Positions 35,570 through 45,085 are shown, numbered from the stretch's first letter. The stretch is DNA of 64,000 nt from UBA1672 sp050633645 (GCA_050633645.1 JBOEGX010000001.1:682001-746000), one strand, 5' to 3'. The notes: generated from the sequence alone by a model not told the origin. Made by a program: numbers and translations.

Positions 35570-36444
35570 AGAGGCGTCCCCACAATATCGACTTGCGCTT
35601 TATAATCTTGAACCGTTCCTAATTTCGTACGCACAATTAAGCGCCCCTGATAGCGCGCGTCAATATCCGTTATAGATTCTTTACCCAAGATATCTTCCTG
35701 AGCATGGCGCCGCATCAGATGGCGCATAGCCAACCCGATATCATCTTCGGGCAGTTTAATGCGCTTTCCATCTTTTAAAAGCAAGTCCCAGCGCCGTTCA
35801 TCGATCAGCTCCGCGTGATCAATCATGGATAATAATATTTTTTCACCAGACAGAATATTTAAAAACTCATGCGCCTTTGCTTGCGCGCCCGCTCCGCGTA
35901 TCATCATTAAATCTTTAAATGGTTCAACATTTTGATTTGTTAGAATACTACCATTCACGTCGATCACTACGAGTTTACCATCGTTATGCCACAGGGCAAA
36001 TGGCGTGCGTTCATGTAATTTAATATAAATTGTGTGTGGCAATCTTCGCTCTATATGTACGGATTCAATCCATGTGATTTCCTGTATTTTTTCTTTGGCG
36101 TCTTTGGGGCTAAACAGGAAAATCGGATCGCCCTCTTTCACATTGATCAAGGCCAATAACAGATCAGGGTTCGTATTATGACGCCCATCAACAAGGATTT
36201 CTTCAACCTTAAACCCTGCATCAGCGGTTATCGCCAAGGTTTTATCCTTAATCCAATTTGAAGAAGTTGTGTGAGAATCGCTGAGGATAAACCACGCCAT
36301 CGCCCACCCCGTTACAACAATAATAACCGTTAGAATAACAACACGCCGCGCCATACGAATAAGATTATCACGCTTTGCATTTTGCGTTTTTCTTTTGCGA
36401 ATGGTTGATTTACGTGTGCCCTTTTTCTTTTTCGCAGCCGCCAT
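35566..36444 (-). CDS. ftsQ: Cell division protein FtsQ
   Basis: A 292-residue bitopic protein: a very basic cytosolic tail (AAAKKKKGTRKSTIRKRKTQ), one membrane segment (VVILTVIIVVTGWAMAWFIL), a POTRA domain (FKVEEILVDGRHNTNPDLLLALINVKEGD) and the FtsQ-type beta domain (WIESVHIERRLPHTIYIKLHERTPFALW). It recruits FtsL/FtsB to the septum. It begins one base from the ddl stop. Confidence 0.95.
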   Translation of the reverse strand: MAAAKKKKGTRKSTIRKRKTQNAKRDNLIRMARRVVILTVIIVVTGWAMAWFILSDSHTTSSNWIKDKTLAITADAGFKVEEILVDGRHNTNPDLLLALINVKEGDPIFLFSPKDAKEKIQEITWIESVHIERRLPHTIYIKLHERTPFALWHNDGKLVVIDVNGSILTNQNVEPFKDLMMIRGAGAQAKAHEFLNILSGEKILLSMIDHAELIDERRWDLLLKDGKRIKLPEDDIGLAMRHLMRRHAQEDILGKESITDIDARYQGRLIVRTKLGTVQDYKAQVDIVGTPL

Positions 36445-37671
36445 CTACATGCCCCTTTTTAATAATCTGGCATCTGCGGGAACGGGATCACGCGGCAAGG
36501 CACGCCCTGTGTTTTCGGTGATGGCTTCGGCGATAAGGAAGGATAGTAAATCGGTAAAGAGGATGGGGGCGTCTTTTGCAGCCTCCCACAAGAAGTACCC
36601 GAATGATCCGGGCAGAGGATTAACCTCATTCATCCAAAGCTCTCCGCTTTTGGAATCGCCGATAAAGTCAATGCGCGGCGCGCCTGTCCCGTCGATGCCG
36701 TCGAACATTACGCTCGCCCATTTACGAATATCCTCATCCATTTTTGCGGGAATGTCGGGGTTGATGTCACGAGTTAAGGAAAGCATCCCCTCACTTGCGG
36801 GAGAGAAAGTCTTACTTCCTCCCATTTTAGTGCCACCTTTATTATCGCCGCCCGACATGTATTTTTGTTTAAAGTCTAAAAGCTCATCCGATGTTTTCGG
36901 GCGTTCAATGGCAGATGTGGTGATTTTACCGCCCGAAACTTTCGTCACGGCGACATTATATTCCACCAAGTTTTTCACGAATGGTTCGGCAATCGCGCAA
37001 TCATCGAATTCGAATATGGCAGGAAGGCATGCTTTGGCCTCTGCCGCGTTATTTACTTTGGCTACGCCGATAGAGCTCCCTAAATGTGAGGGCTTCAAGA
37101 TACATGGGTAGCCGAGAGGCTTAAGCGCTTTTTCAAGTTCTTCTTCGGGAATGAGATATCCTTGCGCGGGGCGTTTTATCGCGGCGAAAGGGAGAACTGG
37201 AATACCCAAAGATTGGAAAATATATTTGCTTGTGACCTTATCCATTAGCAAGGCTGATGCTTTTGTTCGCATTCCGATATAAGGGGTATTGGCAAGCTCA
37301 AACGCCCCTTGGATATTTCCGTCCTCACCGTATAAGCCATGAAAGGCAGGAATTGCGACATCAAAGGCAATGGGTTTTCCAGCTCCGAAAAGAGGTTGTT
37401 TCTTTGGTATCAAAGACCCACCGCGTTTGCCCGATACATCAAGTGTGACCTCGGTTAGTTGTTTGATCAGTGCCTCATCAGGAAGGAAGTTTTCACGCTT
37501 TTTTAAGGCATCCCCGATATACCAGCTCCCTTGCGTAGAGATATAGACAGGAAACGGGTCATATAATGTGACGTCAAGCGCTTGAAGAACCTGCAAGCCT
37601 GTAATCACGCTCACATCATGTTCGGGAGAGCGTCCCCCGAAAAATACAGCTATTTTTTTCTTGTTTATCAT
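36445..37671 (-). CDS. ddl: D-alanine--D-alanine ligase, long form
   Basis: A 408-residue ATP-grasp ligase making D-Ala-D-Ala for the stem peptide. VFFGGRSPEHDVSVITGLQVL, FHGLYGEDGNIQGAFELANTPYIG, KPSHLGSSIGV and the metal-binding NEVNPLPGSFGYFLWEAA are clear. It is about 100 residues longer than DdlB of E. coli. The extra length includes an N-terminal region like VanA-type ligases and a Gly-rich insert after FKQKYMSGGDNKGG. The Lys-Tyr pair of that omega loop matches D-Ala-specific enzymes, not the His of D-lactate ligases. It is divergent from the hydrolase/MurF-like pair. Confidence 0.93.
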   Translation of the reverse strand: MINKKKIAVFFGGRSPEHDVSVITGLQVLQALDVTLYDPFPVYISTQGSWYIGDALKKRENFLPDEALIKQLTEVTLDVSGKRGGSLIPKKQPLFGAGKPIAFDVAIPAFHGLYGEDGNIQGAFELANTPYIGMRTKASALLMDKVTSKYIFQSLGIPVLPFAAIKRPAQGYLIPEEELEKALKPLGYPCILKPSHLGSSIGVAKVNNAAEAKACLPAIFEFDDCAIAEPFVKNLVEYNVAVTKVSGGKITTSAIERPKTSDELLDFKQKYMSGGDNKGGTKMGGSKTFSPASEGMLSLTRDINPDIPAKMDEDIRKWASVMFDGIDGTGAPRIDFIGDSKSGELWMNEVNPLPGSFGYFLWEAAKDAPILFTDLLSFLIAEAITENTGRALPRDPVPADARLLKRGM

Positions 37672-37787
37672 TGCGGTATCCGAAATTTTGGTTTGTGCCT
37701 TACGTAGATCATCGTATAAGAAAAGAAGAAGATTACTGAATCCTTATATTTAATCATGAAACAGCTCTTCTTAAAAGGGGAAAGCGC

Positions 37788-38564
37788 GTGCAATTTTTTA
37801 AATCCGCAGATACATCGATTGCCTATCAAAGCGCAGGTGAGCAAACAGCCGATAAGCCCGTTATCATTTGGGCGCATGGTTGGGGGCAAAATCACGCGGC
37901 GTTTATGCCTTTGGTTACCTCGCTAGAGCATCGCGGGTTCCATATTACGCTTGATTTTCCGGGGTTTGGACAATCCCCTTCCCCTGATGAGGACTGGAGC
38001 ACAAGACATTACGCCGATGCGGTGGCAGAGCTTATTAAAGCGAATAATTTTGGCTCTGTCATATGGGTTGGGCATTCCTTTGGCTGCCGCGTTGGTTTGC
38101 AAATGGCGGCGCATTACCCCGAACTGATCAAGGGGTTATGCCTGATTTCGGGTGCTGGGCTAAAACGTAAACGCGCCATCCATAAGAAAATTTATTTTTA
38201 CTGCCGTATTAAGCTGTTTAAGGCGTTGCGGCGTTTTGTACCAGAGGGCGCGCTTAAAGACAAACTGATGAACGCATTCGGCAGTGCCGATTACAAAAGC
38301 GCAGGGGCAATGCGTAAAATATTCGTGCGGGTGGTGAATGAAGACCTTACGCCTGAGGCCGAAAAAGTGGCCTGCCCCACTGCACTTATATATGGATCAC
38401 AAGACACCGAAACCCCGCCCGAATTTGGGATGCGTTTTTCACGCTTGATTAAAGGCTCTAAATTGCATTTACTGGATGGGCAAGACCATTACAGTGTTTT
38501 GCAAAATGGGCGACATCCCGTTATTAAAATCCTGAATGACTTTATAGGGAAAATATGTACATAG
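37788..38564 (+). CDS. Alpha/beta hydrolase coupled to the MurF-like ligase
   Basis: A 258-residue alpha/beta hydrolase starting with GTG after AGGGGA. The oxyanion region is WAHGWGQNHAAF, the nucleophile elbow WVGHSFGCRVGL (Ser near residue 97), the acid in IYGSQDTETPP and the His in DGQDHYSVL, a complete triad. FGSADYKSAGAMRKIFVRVVNEDL is a distinctive segment. No signal peptide. Its end overlaps the start of the membrane MurF-like gene by 10 bases, so the two are translated together. A role in peptidoglycan precursor editing is inferred from context only. Confidence 0.88.
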   Translation: MQFFKSADTSIAYQSAGEQTADKPVIIWAHGWGQNHAAFMPLVTSLEHRGFHITLDFPGFGQSPSPDEDWSTRHYADAVAELIKANNFGSVIWVGHSFGCRVGLQMAAHYPELIKGLCLISGAGLKRKRAIHKKIYFYCRIKLFKALRRFVPEGALKDKLMNAFGSADYKSAGAMRKIFVRVVNEDLTPEAEKVACPTALIYGSQDTETPPEFGMRFSRLIKGSKLHLLDGQDHYSVLQNGRHPVIKILNDFIGKICT

Positions 38565-40228
38565 AACTCGCAATACAAATCATTACCTCTATCGCGTTTA
38601 TTGCCTTTGCGGTGAAGCGCATGATGAATTACCTGCATGCTTTGCAACAAGACGACTATGACAATGGGCGGCTTATGGCATGGGTGTTTCGCAATAAGGT
38701 TTTTGATTCGCGGGTTTCGGCGTTTTTGATCATCCTAAGCGGCGTAGCATTCACGACAAACATCCCTGTAATCATTTTAAATATTGTCATATTTTTAGGG
38801 TTTTTATTTGCTGCTTATTTTGAAAAAGACCCGCGCAATACGTCTAAAAAGGCGCTTGCTCTGACGAAACGTGCATCGCGTATTTTAACCTTTGGGGTGA
38901 TTTATGCGGCGCTCACATGCGCGCTCACCTTCTATGCAATGACCATACTGCCAACACCCGCGTTCTGGCTTATCGCGGTTCATCTGTTGCCCTTCTTATT
39001 GATATTGGGGAATATGACACTCACCCCGTATGAGGCCGCAACGCAGAAGAAATTCTATAACGAAGCGCAAGAGCGTTTGGCAGAGGTCAACCCGACCGTT
39101 ATCGCGATTACGGGGTCATATGGAAAGACCTCCGTAAAACATATTTTGGGGCATATCCTAAAAACCTCTGCGCCTACCCTTATGACACCGGGAAGTGTGA
39201 ACACGCTCATGGGGATTACGCGGATTATTCGGGAGCAGCTTGAGCCGCAGCATAAATATTTCATCGTGGAAATGGGCGCGTATGGTCCTGGCTCTATTGC
39301 CTCATTATGCCAGCTCACCCCGCCGAATTACGGGATTATCACCTCTATCGGGCATGCCCATTATGAGCGATTCAAGACGCTTGAAACCGTTGTACAGGCG
39401 AAATACGAACTTGCCGAATCTGTCTTATCGCGGCGCGGAACGATGATTGTGCATGAGAAAACGTTGAAGTTTGATTACTCCCGCCAAATTCGTAACAAGG
39501 CAATGGATAGCTTTATCGTCTGCGGAGAGCCGATGAATCCCAAGGTAAAGCCTAAAAATGAGCAAGAGTTTTCCTATCTCTCTCCCGATGATTTGAACAT
39601 CATGTCGGTGGAACAAACACCGAAGGGCTTATGCGTTAATATCAAATGGAAGGATGAAAAACACACCCTTCGTGCGCCGCTTTACGGTGTTCATCACGGG
39701 CATAATATTGCGCTTGCCTTTGCGTGTGCCATGTCACTCGGGATGGAGGCGAAAGACATTAAGGCGGCTCTGGCGAAAACCCCGCAAATCCGCCACCGTT
39801 TAGAGGTCAAGGGATCAAGCGACGGGACGATCATTGTTGATGATGCGTTTAATTCAAACCCACCGGGCTTTCGCTCTGCGCTTCATGTTACGGGTGTTTT
39901 AGCGCGTGATTTGAAAGAGAATAAGGGCGCAGGAAGAGCCATTTTGATTACCCCCGGTATGGTAGAGCTTGGCGGGGCACATGATGAGGTGCATAAAACC
40001 ATCGGAACGCTCGCGGCGGAAATTTGTGATGTGGTGGTGGTGGTGCAGCCTGACCGCATTCCAACATTTATTGAAGGGGTGAAGAGCAGCGGAAAATCGC
40101 CAGTTCTGCAGAGCTTTGACACCTTCGCCAAGGCACAGAAATGGGTGATTGAGAATAAGAAAAAAGGTGACGTGATTTTAATCGAAAACGACCTGCCCGA
40201 TATTTACGAGCAGGTGCTTAAAATCTAA
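38555..40228 (+). CDS. MurF-like ligase with membrane N terminus
   Basis: A 557-residue protein. Residues 1-155 hold about four to five hydrophobic segments (for example SAFLIILSGVAFTTNIPVII and FWLIAVHLLPFLLILG) in place of the UDP-sugar-binding N domain of MurF. Residues about 180-557 are the Mur ligase central and C-terminal domains: P-loop AITGSYGKTSVKHIL (186-194), EMGAYGPGSIASL, IGHAHYERF and DDAFNSNPPGFRSAL. These match MurF best, which adds D-Ala-D-Ala to the tripeptide. As the classical murF is missing from the cluster, this is the likely replacement, but the swapped N terminus leaves the real substrate open. It sits on the opposite strand within the dcw region. Confidence 0.88.
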   Translation: MYIELAIQIITSIAFIAFAVKRMMNYLHALQQDDYDNGRLMAWVFRNKVFDSRVSAFLIILSGVAFTTNIPVIILNIVIFLGFLFAAYFEKDPRNTSKKALALTKRASRILTFGVIYAALTCALTFYAMTILPTPAFWLIAVHLLPFLLILGNMTLTPYEAATQKKFYNEAQERLAEVNPTVIAITGSYGKTSVKHILGHILKTSAPTLMTPGSVNTLMGITRIIREQLEPQHKYFIVEMGAYGPGSIASLCQLTPPNYGIITSIGHAHYERFKTLETVVQAKYELAESVLSRRGTMIVHEKTLKFDYSRQIRNKAMDSFIVCGEPMNPKVKPKNEQEFSYLSPDDLNIMSVEQTPKGLCVNIKWKDEKHTLRAPLYGVHHGHNIALAFACAMSLGMEAKDIKAALAKTPQIRHRLEVKGSSDGTIIVDDAFNSNPPGFRSALHVTGVLARDLKENKGAGRAILITPGMVELGGAHDEVHKTIGTLAAEICDVVVVVQPDRIPTFIEGVKSSGKSPVLQSFDTFAKAQKWVIENKKKGDVILIENDLPDIYEQVLKI

Positions 40229-40239
40229 TAATAGGAATA

Positions 40240-40255
40240 TGTTCCACGTGAAACA
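40240..40255. other. parS: Candidate parS chromosome-partition site
   Basis: TGTTCCACGTGAAACA differs from the widely conserved ParB-binding 16-mer TGTTTCACGTGAAACA at one position. It lies in the 57-bp gap between two convergent genes, where no promoter is expected. No parA/parB genes are in the window. Confidence 0.75.
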
Positions 40256-40285
40256 TTGCGGGTAACATAAAAAGTTTCATCCCAC

Positions 40286-41218
40286 CTATCGCTCGCCCAC
40301 CCGACGGATTTCCCAATGGAGGGGCAGGCCTGTTTCATCAAATACGCGTTTGATGAGTTCATCGCCTAAGTCCTCTAAGTCCGATGCCGTGGCGTTGTCC
40401 GCGTTGATCATGAAATTAAGATGTTTATCACTCATTTTTGCACCGCCGATTTGCAGGTCGCGCCCGCCGACACGCTCCACCAGTTGCCATGCTTTTGTGC
40501 CCTCTTCTAGCCCTGCGGCCTTCAGCTCTTCTGCGGAGGGGTTAGCAAAAGTTGAACCGCCCGTTTTTTCACTAATGGGCTGCGTTTTTTGACGTGTAGC
40601 CTTGATTTCTTTCAGGCGTTTGCGTACTTCGCCTTTATCCTCGAACTTGCCTTCGAATACCCCTGCTGCAAAAATTGCGCCCTCTTCCACACCGCAATAG
40701 CGATAGCGCATTTCAATCTCATCACGTAGGAGTGGCAGATTGCGACCATCACGCCCGATGGCCATTGCCCCAACCAAAACATCACCGATTTCTGCGCCAT
40801 ATGCGCCCGCATTCATTCGAAGCGCACCGCCAACTGTGCCGGGAATTCCTGATAAAAACTCTAGCCCGCCAATCCCCGCCTTTGCCGCAGCCGCGGCCAC
40901 AGAGCCATTCAGCGCAGACGCGCCCGCCATGATTTTATTATGTTGCACCTGAATATCGGCGAAGGATTTGTTCAGCCGTATAACCACGCCGCGAATACCG
41001 CCATCACGTATAATCGTGTTGGCCATACCGCCCAGAACGGTCACAGGTTCACCCGCGGGATAGTTCTTCATGAATACGGCCAGATCAGTGATATCGTGCG
41101 GTTCGAACACCAGATCGGCCTTACCACCACAACGAAACCAGCTTTTCGCGCCAAGATCTACGTTTTCGGTAAATGCACCGTCGTAATCATAGATATTTAC
41201 TTTAAAGGGTTGTTTCAT
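40286..41218 (-). CDS. murB: UDP-N-acetylenolpyruvoylglucosamine reductase
   Basis: A 310-residue flavoenzyme reducing UDP-GlcNAc-enolpyruvate to UDP-MurNAc. AKSWFRCGGKADLVFEP, the FAD motif TVLGGMANTIIRDGGIRGVVIRL, GIPGTVGGALRMNAGAYGAEI and GGSTFANPS (catalytic Ser) are visible. Start 41218 avoids overlap with murC; a GTG at 41230 is an alternative. It is the last gene of the mraZ-murB run before the strand switch. Confidence 0.95.
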   Translation of the reverse strand: MKQPFKVNIYDYDGAFTENVDLGAKSWFRCGGKADLVFEPHDITDLAVFMKNYPAGEPVTVLGGMANTIIRDGGIRGVVIRLNKSFADIQVQHNKIMAGASALNGSVAAAAAKAGIGGLEFLSGIPGTVGGALRMNAGAYGAEIGDVLVGAMAIGRDGRNLPLLRDEIEMRYRYCGVEEGAIFAAGVFEGKFEDKGEVRKRLKEIKATRQKTQPISEKTGGSTFANPSAEELKAAGLEEGTKAWQLVERVGGRDLQIGGAKMSDKHLNFMINADNATASDLEDLGDELIKRVFDETGLPLHWEIRRVGER

Positions 41219-41226
41219 GGGTATGC

Positions 41227-42687
41227 TCACGCAGCGTTTCCTTTTAGCTTTTGAATTTCGGTGGCGAGTTGGTCGGGCAAAGCATAGGCCCAATGGGTTA
41301 TGTTGCCTGCGCCCATGAGAATAACCATATCACCGGATTTTGCGATATCAGCGAGAATGCGCGGCAGATCATCTTTATCCTGTAGCACCTGAACCGAGCG
41401 GTGTCCGTGTTCCTTAATTCCCTTAGCGAGATAATCTTTGGTTACACCCTCTATTGGCTTTTCGCCCGCCTCATACACATCCGTGATAATCACATGGTCG
41501 GCATCATTGAAGCAACGACAGAATTCCTCGTACAAATCTTGCAAACGGGAATAGCGATGCGGTTGCATCACGGCGATGACGTTGCCCTTATTCTCTTCCA
41601 CGGCGGCGCGCGCGGTTTTCAGAACCACATCAATTTCCACGGGATGGTGGGCGTAATCATCGATGATGGTTATGCCTTCGACTTCGCCCGTTTTGGTGAA
41701 GCGGCGTTTTACTCCGCCAAATTGGCACATTGCCTTTTTCATTGTGGCTTCGTCCACGCCCATTTCCTTTGCCACACCAAGTGCAACGAGAGAGTTTTGG
41801 ACGTTATGTTTACCAAGCATCGAAAGATGGATATCTGTAATTTTTTGATCTTGTCCATTATCGTTTAACCATCCAGCAAAGGTCACGTCAAAGATGCTAC
41901 CCACCCCGTTCATACGGATATTATCGGCGCGGATATCGGCCTGCGGATTAAAACCATATGTGATGACTTTTCGGTCTGAGACTTGCGCGGCCAAAGTTTG
42001 CACCTCAGGATGATCAATACAAAGCAGCGCGTAACCATGGAACGGTAAATTCAGGATAAAACGTTTATAGGCGTTTTTGACCTTATCGAAACTGCCATAG
42101 TGATCCATATGTTCGGGATCGATATTGGTGACGACGGCGACGGTTGCAGGAAGGCGGATAAAGCTGCCGTCGCTTTCATCGGCCTCAACAACCATCCATG
42201 CCGATTGGCCAAAGCGTGTGTTTGTGCCATATGCGTTCACAATGCCGCCATTAACGACCGTCGGGTCTAGCCCCGCAAAATCGAGCATTTGCCCAACCAT
42301 TGAGGTGGTGGTGGTTTTACCATGCGTTCCTGCAACGGCGACGGAAGATTTAAGGCGCATTAATTCCGCCAGCATTTCGGCGCGGCGCACCACAGGGACT
42401 TTATTTGCTCTGGCGGCTATAAGCTCGGCATTATCATCTTTAATCGCAGAGGACACAACGATTGCGGCGGGAAGGTCACCGTCTTTGGTTTTGATATGCG
42501 CGGCCTCATGCCCGATGGAAACACGAATACCTGAATCTCGCAAACGCGCAACATTCGCGCTTTCCGCCATGTCAGAGCCTTGAACAGTATAGCCGAGATC
42601 GGCGAGAAGTGTTGCAATACCACTCATCCCGATGCCGCCAATACCGACAAAATGTAGGGTTCCTATATCGGGAGACATTGTACGCAT
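41227..42687 (-). CDS. murC: UDP-N-acetylmuramate--L-alanine ligase
   Basis: A 486-residue Mur ligase that adds L-Ala to UDP-MurNAc. FVGIGGIGMSGIATLLADLGYTVQGSD, the P-loop VAGTHGKTTTTSM, EADESDGSF and DDYAHHPVEI are classic MurC motifs. Start 42687 follows AAGGAT at the correct spacing. Confidence 0.97.
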   Translation of the reverse strand: MRTMSPDIGTLHFVGIGGIGMSGIATLLADLGYTVQGSDMAESANVARLRDSGIRVSIGHEAAHIKTKDGDLPAAIVVSSAIKDDNAELIAARANKVPVVRRAEMLAELMRLKSSVAVAGTHGKTTTTSMVGQMLDFAGLDPTVVNGGIVNAYGTNTRFGQSAWMVVEADESDGSFIRLPATVAVVTNIDPEHMDHYGSFDKVKNAYKRFILNLPFHGYALLCIDHPEVQTLAAQVSDRKVITYGFNPQADIRADNIRMNGVGSIFDVTFAGWLNDNGQDQKITDIHLSMLGKHNVQNSLVALGVAKEMGVDEATMKKAMCQFGGVKRRFTKTGEVEGITIIDDYAHHPVEIDVVLKTARAAVEENKGNVIAVMQPHRYSRLQDLYEEFCRCFNDADHVIITDVYEAGEKPIEGVTKDYLAKGIKEHGHRSVQVLQDKDDLPRILADIAKSGDMVILMGAGNITHWAYALPDQLATEIQKLKGNAA

Positions 42688-42716
42688 CGTTTTAATCCTT
42701 ATTCATTCTAAATTAA

Positions 42717-43826
42717 TTATCTTGTATAGTCCTCTATGATTGCTGTGACAAGGTTTCCAAGCTTTTTTGCTGCCTCAGGTTTTCCGCATTCCTTTGCATT
42801 TGCCGCCGCCTTTGCCAAGCTTTCAGGGTTTTGGAAGAATGTTTCGATGCGGGTAAGAAGCGCATCTTGCGTAAAGCCATCCTCTGTCATGACCCATGCA
42901 CCGCCCTGATCCGCAATAGAATCCGCGTTTTTCTTTTGTTGTTGATCTTTATGATGGGGGTATGGGACGTAAATTGCAGGACGCCCTGCTACGCTTACTT
43001 CCGCAACCGTTGATGCGCCAGAACGACCGATAACAAGATGGGATTTTTCAAGCTCACCCGCGACATCATCAATGAAGGTTGAAAGATTGGCATTTATGCC
43101 CGCATCCTTATACACGGCGCGTACGTCTTCGATATCGGCTTCGCGGCATTGTTGGATAACGTATAAATTATCGCGATATTCTATTGGTAGTTTTGCAAGG
43201 GTTGCGGGCACTATTTTCGAAAACACGGTGGCGCCAAGTGATCCGCCCATAACCAAAAGCCTGAACTCGCCCTTTTCCTTTGGTGCAGTGTACGCCTTAT
43301 CATAAAGAGAGATAATATCGGGGCGAACGGGGTTTCCCGTTAAAACGGCACGGAGCTTTTCCTCCTTATCCAATCCCATCGAATTAGGAAGGGATAACGC
43401 AATACGGTCCGCGCGAGGCGCGAGCATAGAATTTGCCTTACCGATAATGGCGTTTTGTTCATGCAAAATCGTAGGGATACCGCTTTTTTGTGCGGCATAG
43501 ACGGCAGGAAATGATGGATAACCACCAAAGCCAATGACGAGATCAGGTTTCAGCTTTTTTACAAGAATCGTCGCGTGAATAAGCCCTAGCCCAAGGTTAA
43601 GTGCCCCCTTAATTTTACCAATAATACCCGCGCCAGATGTTCCCGATTTCACAACATGGGTCGTTATATTTTTGAACATTTTATCAAATCGTTTGCCACG
43701 CGCATCTGTCACGAGATCAACGCGATAGCCACGTTTTAAAAGATCATCGGCGAGCGCGGCGGCGGGGCTCATATGACCGCCAGTTCCGCCTGCACTAATC
43801 ACTACAAAATACTGTTTCTTAATCAC
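42717..43826 (-). CDS. murG: UDP-N-acetylglucosamine transferase MurG
   Basis: A 369-residue GT28 enzyme converting lipid I to lipid II at the inner face of the membrane. SAGGTGGHMSPAAALADDLL, VIGFGGYPSFPAVYAAQ, LHEQNAIIGKAN, VMGGSLGATVFS and GRSGASTVAEVSVAGRPAIYVPYP are diagnostic. Normal length. Confidence 0.97.
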   Translation of the reverse strand: MIKKQYFVVISAGGTGGHMSPAAALADDLLKRGYRVDLVTDARGKRFDKMFKNITTHVVKSGTSGAGIIGKIKGALNLGLGLIHATILVKKLKPDLVIGFGGYPSFPAVYAAQKSGIPTILHEQNAIIGKANSMLAPRADRIALSLPNSMGLDKEEKLRAVLTGNPVRPDIISLYDKAYTAPKEKGEFRLLVMGGSLGATVFSKIVPATLAKLPIEYRDNLYVIQQCREADIEDVRAVYKDAGINANLSTFIDDVAGELEKSHLVIGRSGASTVAEVSVAGRPAIYVPYPHHKDQQQKKNADSIADQGGAWVMTEDGFTQDALLTRIETFFQNPESLAKAAANAKECGKPEAAKKLGNLVTAIIEDYTR

Positions 43827-43840
43827 TTACACGCCCCCGA

Positions 43841-45079
43841 TCATGATTTCATTCTTCGCATTGTTATACTGCTGCGGGCGATAGATTGTCGCCCTTTTTG
43901 CCGTGTTAAAGCCAAAACCATTCCCATTGCAATGGACATGGAGATCATAGACGAGCCGCCGTAACTGATGAATGGAAGAGTCATGCCCTTTGTTGGCAAC
44001 ATATTAACGGCAGATCCCATATGAATAAAGGATTGAAATCCGAACATGAATAAAAGGCCACTTGCTGCGAGGACGATAAATACGTCGTGCGTTTCTTGTA
44101 ATCGTCTAAATCCGCGCAGTAAAACAAATAAGAAAATACCAATTAAAATGAATGAGAACAGTAACCCCATTTCTTCTGCTAAAACTGAGAATATAAAGTC
44201 GGCGTGAACATCGGGGATCATCATTTTTTCTGTGCCCTGCCCTGGACCAACACCGATTACCCCGCCTTGCTTTATGGCATCAAGAGAGCGCTCAACCTGA
44301 TAATTGTCACCACTTTCGGGATATAGAAACCTGTCTACACGGCTTCGAACATGATGAAATCCAAGATAAGCCGTTGTTAAAGCCCCCACACCCGCGCCAA
44401 ATAAAACAGCAAGATAACGAAAACGAAGACCAACGAGAAATATCTGAACGGCGAAAATCCCTGTTAATACAACACTCATCCCCAGATCTGGCTGCATCAG
44501 TAACATAACCAGACACATGATATATAAGCCAATGGAAAAGCCAAAGCCATTAAAAACAAGCCCCTTTGCGCTCTCGACGTGATAGCCTTCGGCGCGTTTC
44601 ATTGATTTTTTTTGTAAGGCGATAAGCCACGCCGCAACCACGGCAAATGATGGCTTAAGAAACTCACTTGGCTGGACCGAAAATCCTAAAATATTTATCC
44701 AACGCGTTGCGCCCTTAACCTCCTCTCCAAAAACGAGAACCCCGACCATCATAATGCACGTCCCAACAAAAAGAAGGCTGGCCATGCGCCAGACATAACG
44801 CGGCGAAAGCATAGATATCGAAAACAACAAGACGATTGAGGGGATTAAAAAAACCAGATGTTTTTTAAGAAAATGGAAATCGCCAACACCAATCCTTTGT
44901 GCGACAGAGGGGCTAGCGGTTGCAACCAATGCCACACCGAAAAGCATAAGAACTAAAACACAGGACAGCATCGCCTTATCAATCGTCCACCACCATGCAC
45001 CCAAGAATGAGTTATCTGTACGGGAAAAAGCACGGGGTTGTGCATATTCAAAATTTTGTTCTGATGAAATGCCGCTCAT
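43841..45079 (-). CDS. ftsW: Septal SEDS glycosyltransferase FtsW
   Basis: A 412-residue SEDS protein with about ten membrane segments. VQPSEFLKPSFAVVAAWLIA, LLMQPDLGMSVVLTGIFAVQ and NMLPTKGMTLPFISYGGSS are FtsW-type. It polymerises septal glycan with FtsI and is placed between murD and murG, as expected. Confidence 0.96.
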   Translation of the reverse strand: MSGISSEQNFEYAQPRAFSRTDNSFLGAWWWTIDKAMLSCVLVLMLFGVALVATASPSVAQRIGVGDFHFLKKHLVFLIPSIVLLFSISMLSPRYVWRMASLLFVGTCIMMVGVLVFGEEVKGATRWINILGFSVQPSEFLKPSFAVVAAWLIALQKKSMKRAEGYHVESAKGLVFNGFGFSIGLYIMCLVMLLMQPDLGMSVVLTGIFAVQIFLVGLRFRYLAVLFGAGVGALTTAYLGFHHVRSRVDRFLYPESGDNYQVERSLDAIKQGGVIGVGPGQGTEKMMIPDVHADFIFSVLAEEMGLLFSFILIGIFLFVLLRGFRRLQETHDVFIVLAASGLLFMFGFQSFIHMGSAVNMLPTKGMTLPFISYGGSSMISMSIAMGMVLALTRQKGRQSIARSSITMRRMKS

Positions 45080-45085
45080 GTTAAA

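Noticed and set aside
36395..37111. A 238-codon plus-strand open frame
   Set aside because: It is antisense to the ftsQ start and ddl, both of which have strong family motifs across the region.
36445..37671. Ddl as a D-Ala-D-lactate (vancomycin-resistance) ligase
   Set aside because: The omega-loop position carries Lys-Tyr as in D-Ala-specific enzymes, and no vanH or vanX homologue is next to it.
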